Positions 14,434-25,271 of a stretch of DNA of 64,000 nt are shown here, piece by piece. The stretch comes from Helianthus annuus (taxonomy: Eukaryota; Streptophyta; Magnoliopsida; Asterales; Asteraceae): the NCBI RefSeq assembly GCF_002127325.2, contig NC_035435.2, positions 14,502,002 through 14,566,001 on the forward strand, in the 5' to 3' direction. A model generated the notes under the pieces. That model saw nothing but the letters and a program-made list of their open reading frames with translations. It did no database searches and was not told the DNA's origin. A program made the position numbers and the translations under genes. The first letter of the stretch is position 1. Every line of letters begins with the position of its first letter.

Positions 14434-14840
14434 ACCCTCCACTTTCCATTTTTCTTTTGAACGACAACCGAATTGGCCAACCATTTTGGATACTTCACTT
14501 CTCTAATCATACCTGCACGTAGTAATCTTTCTACCTCTTCCTGGATAATGGCATTTCTTTCTGGTGCAAATTTCCTCCTTTTTTGATGGATTGGTTTAAT
14601 CGACCTGTCAATGCCAAGTTTATGAGTGATAATATCTTTAGATATACCTGTCATATCCTCATGTTTCCATGCAAAGGTAGATTTTCTTCTTTTGAGGAAG
14701 GATACAATGTCTTCTTTCATTTGTCCAAGCATCCCTGATCCGATATAGATTTTGGATTCAGGATCATTAGGATCTAAGAGGATTTCGTCCACATCCTGCT
14801 CTCTTGCCTCCAAGACATCCCTTGGAGGATACTGTAATTG
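14434..14840 (-). pseudogene. pol: Pol of element C, N-terminal part
   Basis: Continues in frame after the leaky TAG at 14843-14841 and runs through the pol N-terminus (EAREQDVDEILLDP, then HKLGIDRSIKPIHQKRRKFA) to RT motif VVVQKKNGKWRV, where G interrupts it. Like B, it lacks an ATG near the start. The remainder of the RT continues at 12724. Confidence 0.9.
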
Positions 14841-14846
14841 CTATTG
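14835..14846 (-). other. Probable leaky stop codon, element C
   Basis: On the minus strand it reads CAA-TAG-CAA-TTA followed by CAG, with pol continuing in the same frame. It is identical to B and E over 12 bases. The base composition and spacing match the tobamovirus-type readthrough context. Use in C itself is moot because pol is broken. Confidence 0.75.
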
Positions 14847-17363
14847 CTCCCTTGATTTCGAGGCTGGTTTCATTGGTGATGTGTAACAATCCTTAGCCTC
14901 CTGCTGATCACTGTCGATCCTGGTTATTCCCCAAGGGCTAGGGAGCTTCACACATTGATGGTAGGTGGATGGGACTGCCTTCATATCGTGTATCCAGGGC
15001 CTGCCAAGGATAACATTGCAACAGGACAAACAGTCAATAACACAAAATTTCTGATAATTATGTAATCCTTCTATGTAAATTGGGAGTTTGATGTCCCCCA
15101 GGGTTTTCTTAGTTTCGCCACTAAATCCCACAAGCACGGAGGATCTTGGTGTGATGTCTGATTCAGGAATACCCATTTTCTTCAGAACATCAAGTTGGAT
15201 AATGTTTACTGAACTTCCTCCGTCAATAAGGATCCTGCGGACAAAATGGTTAGAAATAAAGAGAGTAATAACTAAACTATCATGATGAGGATCCTGGATG
15301 TTAATTCTATCATCCTCATCAATGGTTATGATTTTTCCTTCCGAGACACTTGATGTTCGAGTAGGTCTTTCTCCATTATCCATTTTAGCTTCCTTTGCAT
15401 GCCTCTTAGCTGCTGAAAAGGATGTACCACAAATGTTTGATCCTCCGGAAATAAAGTTTATCACTTGTGCATCTGCCGGAGGGGCTGGAGCTTTTTCAGG
15501 GATCCTTTCAGGATCCTGAGTCCTCTGCTTTTTTCTTCCCAACAACTCTTTTAAATGCCCCTTGCTCAACAGATATCCAATTTCCTTTCTTAATGCGATG
15601 CATTCTTCTGTTAAATGCCCAAAATCCTCGTGGTATGCACACCATTTTGATTTGTCTTTAGCTGCGGCTGGTTTGTCATTCTTTCTGGGCCATCTGGCTT
15701 TTTCTCCTAGATTCTGCATTGCAAGGATTAGTTCATGGTTATCAACGGAAAAACAGTATTCAGAAATCGGAGGATAATCCTCATCATCCTCTTCTTGGTC
15801 AACAGCATGCACGTTCTGATTGTCGGTTCTATTGTAGGATTTGAATTTGTTGCTTTTGAAAGAGGATCCTTGCTTTTCTTGCTTTGAGGATCCTACTTGT
15901 CTCTCCTGGATCCTCTTGTCATCCTCTAACCGGATGAATCTGAGTGCCCGAGTCCTTACTTCGTCTAGGTTCCTGCATGGTGTCATAACAAGATCATCAT
16001 AGAACAATGAATCCCTAAGCAATCCCATTTTGAAAGCCTCAACAGCTGTGGCCACATCCAGGTTGGGAATGTCCAAGGATTCTTTACTAAATTTGGTTAT
16101 ATAATCCCTTAATGATTCATTATGACCCTGAGTTATCCTATATAAATCACTAGTCAATCGTTCAAATTTCCTGCTACAAGAAAATTGATTATTGAATAAG
16201 TTAACTAAATTAGCAAACGAAGTAATAGAGTAAGGGGGAAGACTTAGCAGCCATTTAAGAGCTGATCCAGTAAGAGTGGATCCAAATCCCTTGCATAGGC
16301 ATGCTTCCTTTAACCTTTCTGGAATTGGATTGATCTCCATCCTCTCACTGTATTGTGCTATGTGTTCCTCAGGATCCGTTGTACCATCATACAGCTTCAT
16401 AGTAGGGATATGGAATCTTTTGGGTATCTCAGCATCACAAATTGGTGGTGCAAAACGAGATACCTTATGGCTTCCATCTGCAATCTCCGGGATAGGTTTG
16501 ACTACCCCTGGAACGCTTGATATCATGTCCTTCAGTTTCTGTAGTTTTCTGGCCATAGCATGGTTGATACCTGTATCCTGCATGAATCTATGGTTAGTGG
16601 TAAGAGAATTATTAAAAGTGTTACCTCCCATCGGGTTCATGTTAGGAACATTGGATGTGAATCCATATTGCTGGGATTCTGGGATGATGGAGGGACCAGT
16701 GGAAGCAATGGTCTGCATTGGAATAAAATCTCCTTGATGGTCATCTGGACTTCCTGTTTGCAAATTCTTCAAGGATCCTGGTATCTGAAGGGATCCCTGA
16801 ACATGGGATGATCCTGGAACGAAGGAGGATCCTTGAACCTAGGATGATCCTGGAACGAAGGAGGATCCTAAGTTCATGAAGGATCCCATATGCTGAGTAT
16901 AGGATCCTACCGGCTGGAAATATGATCCTGATGCCTGAGTCACTGTTGCTGGGCCGAAATGCACTCCTCTTGATCCACCCATATGTTGAATGTCTGGGAC
17001 CTCTGATGGCTGAGAAGTAATCATCGGGGTATCAAAATTCAAAGATTTGGGCATCAGTGGGGAATGATCCTCTGCCGTTTTCTTTTGCCTTTTGAGGTCT
17101 CCGATTTCCTTGAGGATCCTGTCATTAGTTTCATCCTGCTGCTACATACGATCCCTCATCTGCAAAATCAAAGTAAATATATCACTAGTACTGGGAGCAG
17201 AAGAAGTTAGAGCAGAAGAAGATGAAAGTTTAGAGAAGATAGGAGTTGGTCTCTTCTCAGCATTTTTCTGAGATCCAGCTGGTGGTGGAGGCAAAGGTGG
17301 AATGCCATTAGATGAAATGATTGCAGACATCGCTGTGGAGGTATTCTTCAATGATGAAGCCAT
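14841..17363 (-). pseudogene. gag-pro: Gag-protease of element C (two amber stops)
   Basis: Starts at ATG 17363 (MASSLKNTST) and ends at the TAG of 14843-14841. It is interrupted by TAG at 17144-17142 (same codon as in B and E) and by TAG at 16841-16839 (CAG in B and E, within the GSS repeats). From 16772 down to 14841 it is an open frame of 643 codons with the gag domain (FANLVNLFNNQFSCSRKFE), the CAYHEDFGHLTEEC motif and the protease ILIDGGSSVNII. The GSS repeat tract is shorter than in B (two units). Confidence 0.9.
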
Positions 17364-17420
17364 GCAACACTCCGGAATGATCACCAACAGAAAAACTTTC
17401 TTATGAACGAAGCACTAATT

Positions 17421-17438
17421 GCCCCACGGTGGGCGCCA
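17421..17438 (-). other. Primer binding site, element C
   Basis: Minus strand TGGCGCCCACCGTGGGGC, three bases inside the inner end of the 5' LTR at 17442, identical to A. Confidence 0.85.
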
Positions 17439-17441
17439 AAC

Positions 17442-18149
17442 TGTTTTGGTCAAAAATCACACAAGGATTATGCAACCAAACTCTTTGTAAACGGGGAATG
17501 ATGCTTGGTTTGATGAACAAAGATAAGGATCACTTAAATGAAAATTGCACAAGTGACACAAGGATTTATACGAGGAAAAAGCCCTTGATCAATGAATGAT
17601 CTCCGGCATAAAAAACCTCGGGTGATGGAAACTACCGATCACCAAACTTCAATATAAGAAACAATGTTTACAACTTTGGATGGTAACGAGCTAGGTACAA
17701 GGATCACTATAGTATCGTATGCTAGAGCGTTCTCGTGTCCTCCGAATGCTGTAGAGTGCCATTTATATAAGCGTGTGTGGTTGTATTTTAGGTAAATCAC
17801 CTAACTACTAGCTCGTTACCCCTTTAGAAATAGAAGTAAATTTAGCCTAACTAATTGCCCTTAAATTGTGCTAGGTTTCCATATTCTCCATAACGTCCAT
17901 CTTTGATTGTGCTAGTGCGAAATTAGTGTGACAGATTCCTTGTTAACATTGCTAAGACCAGGTCCAACTCGTAATTCCTGCAAAACATCATTAAATTCAA
18001 AAAGAACAATCGTTAGTATGAGGATCCTTAGGATGATCCGTGATCCTGATCCTGGAGTTCTTCTGACGATCACTATCTGCCAAGGAAACAAGGATCACTT
18101 GTTAGGATATCATGTAAGGATCATAGGTCATAAAAATCCTGCCCTAACA
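17442..18149 (-). repeat. 5' LTR of element C
   Basis: 708 bp, TGTTAGGGC to CCAAAACA on the minus strand. TATA box TTATATAAAT at 17770-17761, matching the E LTR TATA. The conserved hairpin block lies at about 17600-17650. The outer end is followed by ATTAT (18150-18154) and then the D LTR. Confidence 0.95.
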
Positions 18150-18154
18150 ATTAT

Positions 18155-19606
18155 TGTAACAACTGTCACTAAAATCAATAATTAGGACGATAATTAGTCA
18201 AAAAGAAAACCCTAATTGAGACACCCAAGTAATTCTGCACTAACCCTAAAATTTTCATAACAATCGGAATCAGGATCAGGCCCCTAAAACTCAGGGGGGG
18301 TAAAACCTAGTTGACGATTATCTTTATAATTCGTTGTCTGAATTAAAATTTCCTGCGAAACCAACTCAGCTAAGCTACTTAGACACGAAGCAACCTAGGC
18401 TAGAAAGTAGACCCGTCACGCCACGCGACGGGTACACCTGTCTCTTTCGCGTGGCGCGAAGGAGTACATTTTCCAGCTATGAATAGTCGGGTCTAGGACT
18501 TGAATTCTGGCACAAAATTGACGTTAAAAGTCGAATTACCTACGGAGTTATACTCTATATACTATTAAACACACACGGATCACGAAGTGCTGCCGCAATC
18601 AGGGTAATAACTCGATCGCTATTACGATTCAACGTCCGATCGATTATAACTATCCAACGATTGTCCGAGTGCTGCTCAAATTGAGCTTGTACTTTGATTA
18701 TTCATCGTGATTTCGACTTGAATATTTGAGTGCTGTTCGAATTCGGACTATGCTCTGTTATTCGTTGTGAATCCGATTGAATTATTAAGTATTGCACTTG
18801 TTAATCATTGTGAGGGTTTGATCTCGTGAATTGACGTAACTGCTGAATTAGTTACTAACCTATTGTGTGTGCATTATTATTAAATTAGGTTAAATCAAGG
18901 CAAATCAGTAGGCTTATATCTTGCTCGTTAAATCTGCAAACTGAGTCATTCTTCTTTTTAAACTGTTTTCTCACAGTTTGTGAGTAAGTATTACAAAACT
19001 CCAAGTTATTTTCAAAGTGTTATAATTACAGGGATTAAGTCGTGGTTATCTTAACCGCTGGTTAGTGGGGTATTGTGCACATTACTAATTTCTCACCGTT
19101 AGGCAATAAGCCCTAACATGGGTTAGGCTAATAAGACCTAACAGTGACAAAACATCACTAATTGGGTGACTGGACCCAATAGTGGTATGACCATCGTCAC
19201 ACGGGTGGCAAGACCAAATATTAATTAAGATACTGCCATAGTAATCGCTCTTATGCTGTAATTTATAACTATGTGTCATTTTATCAAAATGAATGATTCA
19301 CTCAGTATTTCCCCGCTGACAAAACCTTTTTACAACATGTTTCAGGTGACCTACTGAATTAAGTACACGTGCTACGGAGCACTATCAAGCTTGAAGTGGT
19401 GGCTCAAATAAATAAATAAACATGTTTGTAAAATAATGAAATTATGATATTTACGGGGTTTATCCTAAATATAAATAAATAATACTCGGGCAAAATTTTC
19501 AAGTTTAAAACGATCCTGTTAAGACTTCCGCTATAAAAATAAATACCACGAGATTTTCTGTCCCGCGGCTCCCGAAACGGGTCAAACCGGGTCGGGGGCC
19601 GTGACA
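18155..19606 (+). repeat. 5' LTR of element D
   Basis: 1,452 bp, starting TGTAACAACTGTCAC and ending GGGCCGTGACA. It has a run of seven G near 18294 where the 3' LTR has about 22. It contains a short near-palindromic GC-rich patch (CGTCACGCCACGCGACGGG) near 18415. No coding sequence was recognised. Confidence 0.95.
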
Positions 19607-19614
19607 GAAAAAGG

Positions 19615-19626
19615 TGGTATCAGAGC
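19615..19626 (+). other. Primer binding site, element D (initiator Met tRNA)
   Basis: TGGTATCAGAGC, complementary to the 3' end of plant initiator Met tRNA, eight bases after the 5' LTR. Confidence 0.93.
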
Positions 19627-19965
19627 CACTGATCAAGCCACTGATTTAAGCCTGTTAAGTCTTTAGAAAATACTTAAAATTTCCAACTGTCATTCTATGA
19701 ATATATGTTTTATTATCTGACTAATTGGGTATAGTATGAGCAGAACTTTATATGCTAGCCAATGTAGCAAATAATGCAATTCTTGACCTAAATTTTAGTA
19801 CCTTTATTATCCAAAAGTCTAGAAGTCTTATTCAGTAAGTAAATAAACTTACAAATAAAACCTAGGGTATTTTAAATTTTAGTTGTCTTGGTAGTTAAAC
19901 AGTATGAAATGATATTTCAAAGTTTCTATCAAATTTGCTATAACTTCTGACTTAGTAATTATGTT

Positions 19966-20422
19966 ATGTTAAACAACATGAGTAATTTGTCTGATGCCCT
20001 TCAGAACTTAAATCTCTATCCAGTAAGAATAGCAGTTTCCAGAGATTTCAATAGGTATATAGCAGACAGAGAAGAACCTATAGAATTCAACGCTGTATCT
20101 CTCGAAAAACCCACGCCTAAGAAAATAGAAATTGGGGGAAAACTCTAGACAAATTGAGAAATTACCATCTCAGGAAGAATTAGATTTTATATTGACCAAC
20201 TATAGTACCATTAAGCCTGATAATGAAATACAACTGCCAATAAATGTAGAACTAGCTATTCCAAACCCTTCAACCCACTCGCGACCTTTCGAAATAGACG
20301 AGTGGTTGACCAATGAAATACAATTACAAAACAATCCCTATAAGCTTTTTCCTCAGTTCATCCAGAACCAAAATCCACCAACAAGTAACGAGAATATAGC
20401 TAGACTCCGCCACTTTGACTAA
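19966..20422 (+). pseudogene. Extra ORF upstream of gag in element D (one frameshift)
   Basis: A first frame from ATG 19966 (or 19978) runs 60 codons with sense-like text (MSNLSDALQNLNLYPVRIAV, FNRYIADREEPIEF). At a GGGGG tract near 20133 the frame must shift by one base to continue for about 95 more codons (RQIEKLPSQEELDFILTNY, FEIDEWLTNEIQLQNNPYKL) to a stop at 20420. Joined length would be about 150 residues, acidic, with no membrane segment and no zinc finger. It lies between primer site and gag, where chromoviruses normally have only leader. I do not recognise the protein. The frameshift may be a lesion or, less likely, a recoding site. Confidence 0.6.
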
Positions 20423-20709
20423 GAACTAATGAATATTGGGAATAAGATCTAAGAAATTGAGGAATAGATCTTCTAAGAGGAAACACCGTTATTAGAATAT
20501 CATTTACCAAAGAATAGGAGATTTATGGAACAAGGATTGTGTAATAATAGTCAAAATCAGTCTGTAAAATTTTTACGAATAAAATTTTGTAAGGCATATT
20601 ATTTCGAGAAATCAATTGTTTGGCTATATAAAACTATATAATAATTTTGTGTATACTTGTTATTTATTTGATACTAATACAATTATATATATATACAATT
20701 AATTATCAG

Positions 20710-21969
20710 ATGGAAAACGCAAATAATGAACCAGTTAATGAAGTTAATCAATCCGAGCAACAATCAGGGGATCAATATAGGACTAGGCAGGATATAGAAA
20801 ATATTGTTGCTCAAGGGATAGCTAACACTATTCCAACAATGATAGCTCAAGGGATAGCCAACGCTATTCCAGCAATCATTGCTGCTGTTAAAAATCCAAT
20901 AGAACCACAGCAAATCATTCCTAGCAAACGTATTTCTGAAGATAACTTCAGTAATAGCGTAAATGGAGGCAATGATCATGTTAATCATGATAAGGAACTA
21001 GGACAAGCTCCGCTCTCTAAGAAAAAGAAAGCTGCAACGCCTGGTTGCACTTACAAGGAGTTCCTTGCGTGTAAACCTGTAGAGTTCGCAGGCAATGAAG
21101 GGGAAACTGCGGCATTGCCTTGGTTAGAGAAAACCGAGGCAGTGATCAAAATAAGTAAATGTGTTGAGGAAGATAAGGTTATGTACGGTTCACACCTTTT
21201 CAAGGAAGAAGCGTTAGAATGGTGGAATACAGTGTTACAAGCTAAAGGAAGTGAAGTAGCCTATACCATGAGTTGGGAAGAATTTAAGCAAATAATAGAA
21301 AGAAAATTCTGTCCTGAATATGAAAAAGAGCAGATGGCGAATAAGTTTTTAAGTCACCGAATGGTAGATGTAGACTGTCGAGGGTATACTTCAAAATTCT
21401 TTGAGTATGCCAGAATTGTACCTACTTTGGCTTCGCCAGAACCGGTACTCATCTCTCGCTATATCTGGGGTTTGATTAGTGAGATTCGTGACATTGTCAA
21501 AGCTGCGAGACCCCGCACAATTGACGATGCGGTAGAATTAGCTAACACTCTAACTGACGGATTGGTACGCACTCGGGAAGAAAATAGGAGGAAGGATTTA
21601 GCCCAGAAAATTTCCCAAGAATTTCATATAGGTAATAGTAACAATTTCAAGAAAAGAGAAAACGGGCGATTTTCCACTATCCCATTTTGCAATACCTGCA
21701 AGGGAAAACATTTTGGAAAATGCAGAGGATGCTGCAATTACTGCAAAATTCCAGGACATCAAGAAGAAGACTGCAGGAAAAAGAAGGCAATAACTTGCTA
21801 CAATTGTGGAGAACCCGGATACTTCAGAACAAGCTGTCCGAAATTAGGCAATCCAGCAAACGAAAAGACCAAACCTGCAGAAAGGACTACCAAGAAAAAC
21901 GCAAGAGCTTTTCAATTAATTACTCAGGAAGCTGAACTAATTCCTGACATCATAGTTGGTACGTTTTAG
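20710..21969 (+). CDS. gag: Gag of element D
   Basis: 419 codons from ATG 20710 (MENANNEPVNEVNQSEQQ), chosen because upstream in-frame codons are AT-rich leader. It holds two near-identical repeats (IAQGIANTIPTMIAQGIANAIP), the retrotransposon gag domain (GCTYKEFLACKPVEFAGNEG, WLEKTEAVIKISKC, ALEWWNTVLQ, SWEEFKQIIERKFCPEYE), then Cys-rich C-terminus CNTCKGKHFGKCRGCCNYC and knuckle CYNCGEPGYFRTSCPK. The second knuckle has Tyr where the zinc-binding His is expected (CCHC to CCYC). The frame is otherwise intact, in contrast to pol. The product forms virus-like particles. Confidence 0.9.
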   Translation: MENANNEPVNEVNQSEQQSGDQYRTRQDIENIVAQGIANTIPTMIAQGIANAIPAIIAAVKNPIEPQQIIPSKRISEDNFSNSVNGGNDHVNHDKELGQAPLSKKKKAATPGCTYKEFLACKPVEFAGNEGETAALPWLEKTEAVIKISKCVEEDKVMYGSHLFKEEALEWWNTVLQAKGSEVAYTMSWEEFKQIIERKFCPEYEKEQMANKFLSHRMVDVDCRGYTSKFFEYARIVPTLASPEPVLISRYIWGLISEIRDIVKAARPRTIDDAVELANTLTDGLVRTREENRRKDLAQKISQEFHIGNSNNFKKRENGRFSTIPFCNTCKGKHFGKCRGCCNYCKIPGHQEEDCRKKKAITCYNCGEPGYFRTSCPKLGNPANEKTKPAERTTKKNARAFQLITQEAELIPDIIVGTF

Positions 21970-23337
21970 TTCACAAACATTTATGCAAGTATTATTTGAC
22001 TCTGGTGCAAACCAAGGTTTTATAAATACTTCATTCTGTCAAACTCTTAACCTATCATTAATCAAACTTAGGCAAATCTTTACAGTCAAATAGGCAAAAA
22101 AAAAAAAAGGAAAATATAGAAATCTCAGGTCATAGAATTTTTCGCCAATCTAATTCCTATGAAATTAGCCGAGTTTGATGTTGTGTTAGAAATAGATTGA
22201 GTAGTAACCAACCCTGCTCGAATTCTCTGTAATAAGAATTTTATAGAAAATCCAGGCACCCGCCGGAGAAGTATTTATGATTACAGGAAATAAACTACGT
22301 AAGGTCACATGATGAATCATGAAGGTATTCACTTAGATCCTGCTAAGATAGCAGCAAATCACTAAAATGGAAGATTTCGCAATCCCTAAATGGAAATTAG
22401 GAATCCTGTAAATTTAACCAGATACTATAGGCAGTTTATTAAGGATTCTCTTAGATAGATATATCCTTAACTAAGCTAAAACAGTTAATTCTAAATAAGA
22501 ACTTAAACAAAAAGAAGCCTCTAGTATAAATTAACAAATATTCCAATCCTAGCCTTACCAGAAGGAACAGAAGATTTTAAAAGTATACGGTGATGCTTCA
22601 AAACTAGAATTTGGATGTATGGTAATGCAACACAAAAAAGTAATTGTGTATAGGCAATTGCAAAAGCACGAAGAAAGCCATACCACTTGTAAACTTAAAA
22701 AAAAAAAAAATTAGAAGCCACAAGTTACCCTTAAGATTAGGAAACATTATCTAAGTAAGTTTACTATCCATATGGGTCATAAGAATTTAAGATATATATT
22801 GGAGCAAAAATTAAACATGAGGAAAAGGAAATCCTCAGTGACTACGACTGTGATATTCAGTATCACGAAGAAAAGGCTGAAGACGGTTAAAAGAATTATA
22901 CAAATAATAAACAAGAGCCGTCGAAGTTCGAGTTGGAGACAAAATGCTATTTTCTTGAAAAGGAATTTATAAATTCGGTAAGAAAAGAAGCTAGGTCCAA
23001 AATACATAGGACCATTTCCAGTAGTCCAACGGATAGGACCAGTTGCTTATCACCCATAACTACCAGAAGACCTAGTTGGAGTACATAATGTGTTCCGTGT
23101 ATTCAATCTCAAGAAATGTTTAGCAAAACGAATCCCTGGTCGTACCTCTTCAAAATGTAGAGGTAAACGAGAAGTTTAAGTTCATAGAGAAACCACTACA
23201 GATAGAAGACAAAAAAATCAAGTAGGATGCAAAGAAAGGACCAGAATACGCTTGGAAACTGGAATCAGAAATGAAGCGAAAGTACCCTCATCTATTTTAG
23301 TAAATCTCGAGGACGAGATTTTTTAAGGTGGGGAGGA
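21970..23337 (+). pseudogene. pol: Degenerate, deleted pol of element D
   Basis: Only fragments are recognisable: protease core LFDSGANQGFINTSFC (about 21990), a piece before RT (about 22170-22290), the RT C-terminal end (HEGIHLDPAKIAA, about 22325), RNase H (VYGDASKLEFGCMVMQHKK, about 22580), and the integrase C-terminus with a chromodomain-like end (FIEKPLQIEDKK, AWKLESEMKRKYPHLF, about 23180-23300). RT active site, most of RNase H and the integrase core are missing, and stops and frameshifts abound. Confidence 0.85.
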
Positions 23338-24802
23338 TGTAACAACTGTCACTAAAATCAATAATTAGGACGATAATTAGTCAAAAAGAAAACCCTAATT
23401 GAGACACCCAAGTAATTCTGCACTAACTCTAAAATTTTCATAACAATCGGAATCAGGATCAGGGCCCCTAAAACTCGGGGGGGGGGGGGGGGGGGGTAAA
23501 ACCTAGTTGACGATTATCTTTATAATTCGTTGTCTGTATTAAAATTTCCTGCGAAACCAACTCAGCTAAGCTACTTAGACACGAAACAACCTAGGCTAGA
23601 AAGTAGACCCGTCGCGCCACGCGACGGGTACACCTGTCTCTTTCGCGTGGCGCGAAGGAGTACATTTTCCAGATATAAATAGTCGGGTCTGGGACTTGAA
23701 TTCTGGCACAAAATCGACGTTAAAAGTCGAATTACCTACGGAGTTATACTCTATATACTATTAAACACACACGGATCATGAAGTGCTGCCGCAATCAGGG
23801 TAATAACTCGATCGCTATTACGATTCAATGTCCGATCGATTATAACTATCCAACGATTGTCCGAGTGCTGCTCAAATTGAGCTTGTACTTTGATTATTCA
23901 TCGTGATTTTGACTTGAATATTTGAGTGCTGTTCGAATTCAGACTATGCTCTGTTATTCGTTGTGAATCCCATTGAATTATTAAGTATTGCACTTGTTAA
24001 TCATTGTGAGGGTTTGATCTCATGAATTGACGTAACTGCTGAATTAGTTACTAACCTATTGTGTGTGCATTATTATTAAATTAGGTTAAATCAAGGCAAA
24101 TCAGTAGGCTTATATCTTGCTCGTTAAATCTGCAAAGTGAGTCATTCTTCTTTTTAAACTGTTTTCTCACAGTTTGTGAGTAAGTATTACAAAACTCCAA
24201 GTTATTTTCAAAGTGTTATAATTACAGGGATTAAGTCGTGGTTATCTTAACCGCTGGTTAGTGGGGTATTGTGCACATTACTAATTTCTCACCGTTAGGC
24301 AATAAGCCCTAACATGGGTTAGGCTAATAAGACCTAACAGTGACAAAACGTCACTAATTGGGTGACTGGACCCAATAGTGGTATGACCATCGTCACACGG
24401 GTGGCAAGACCAGATATTAATTAAGATACTGTCATAGTAATCGCTCTTATGCTGTAATTTATAACTATGTGTCATTTTATCAAAATGAATGATTCACTCA
24501 GTATTTCCCCGCTGACAAAACCTTTTTACAACATGTTTCAGGTGACCTACTGAATTAAGTACACGTGCTACGGAGCACTATCAAGCTTGAAGTGGTGGCT
24601 CAAATAAATAAATAAACATGTTTGTAAAATAATGAAATTATGATATTTACGGGGTTTATCCTAAATATAAATAAATAATACTCGGGCAAAATTTTCAAGT
24701 TTAAAACGATCCTGTTAAGACTTCCGCTATAAAAATAAATACCACGGGATTTTCTGTCCCGCGGCTCCCGAAACGGGTCAAACCGGGTCGGGGGCCGTGA
24801 CA
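23338..24802 (+). repeat. 3' LTR of element D
   Basis: 1,465 bp, TGTAACAACTG to GGGCCGTGACA. Longer than the 5' LTR mainly because of a G-run of about 22 bases at 23477-23497. Followed by ATTAT (24803-24807). Confidence 0.95.
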
Positions 24803-25271
24803 ATTATAATGGTTCTTACACTGTCAAAGGTGAAAAGCTAATTAAGTACTTAGAAATAGTCAGGAAACTGGCAGATTCTTTTGCTTTTTTCAGTCTATCA
24901 CAGGTACCCAGGGAAGAAAATGCAGAAGCTGATGCTCTAGCTAATCTTGGATCATCACTGAAGATTCCAGAGGATGTGAAAATACCCATCATCCATGTTT
25001 TAACTCTTGCAATTGAGGATCACGCAACTATGAAGATAGTAGAGGATTCTGCAATCATACCTAGTGATGGTGCACAATCAAGTTCAGGATCCTGGATCCT
25101 TCCAATCATGAGATATATACAACATGGAGAGATTCCTACAGGAGAAAATCCTAGAGCTTTCAAAGTCAAGGTATCTCAATTTACAATGCTAAATAACATG
25201 TTATATAAACGATCTCTTGCAGGTCCATATCTAAGGTGCATCGAGAATCCAGAAATTCAAGAAGTCCTAAA
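24803..25271 (+). pseudogene. pol: Element F pol, archaeal RNase H to integrase linker (older Tat)
   Basis: Open segment reading YNGSYTVKGEKL.., FSLSQVPREENAEADALAN, SSLKIPED, then the linker GSWILPIMRYIQHGEIPTGE and KRSLAGPYLRCIENPEIQEVL. It aligns in order with element B pol but with many silent and replacement changes, so F is a diverged relative. It is cut on the left by C plus D and on the right by E (duplication CTAAA at 25267-25271 and 34313-34317). It continues at 34313. Confidence 0.9.

Larger units (their letters stand above)
11167..18149 (-). mobile_element. Element C: Tat-type Ty3/gypsy retrotransposon, 5' two thirds
   Basis: Reading on the minus strand from 18149: 5' LTR, primer site, gag-protease, leaky TAG, RT and the RNase H domains, cut at 11167 by insertion of B. 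The integrase and 3' LTR should lie left of the window beyond B. A 1.7 kb Athila-like solo LTR (G) splits its RT. Its outer end at 18149 is followed by ATTAT, which is also the target duplication of D. Confidence 0.93.
18155..24802 (+). mobile_element. Element D: non-autonomous chromovirus-type Ty3/gypsy element
   Basis: Complete from LTR to LTR (18155-19606 and 23338-24802), flanked by the 5-bp duplication ATTAT at 18150-18154 and 24803-24807. Internal order: initiator-Met primer site, extra ORF, gag, badly decayed and deleted pol, polypurine tract AAGGTGGGGAGGA (about 23325-23337). By eye the LTRs differ at about 20 of 1,450 bases plus a G-run, so insertion is fairly recent, while pol lacks most RT, RNase H and integrase. 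It was therefore most likely mobilised in trans. Confidence 0.92.

Noticed and set aside
22081..22110. A-rich run as a poly(A) tail of a LINE or retrogene
   Set aside because: It sits in the middle of the decayed D pol with no target duplication or retrogene body before it.
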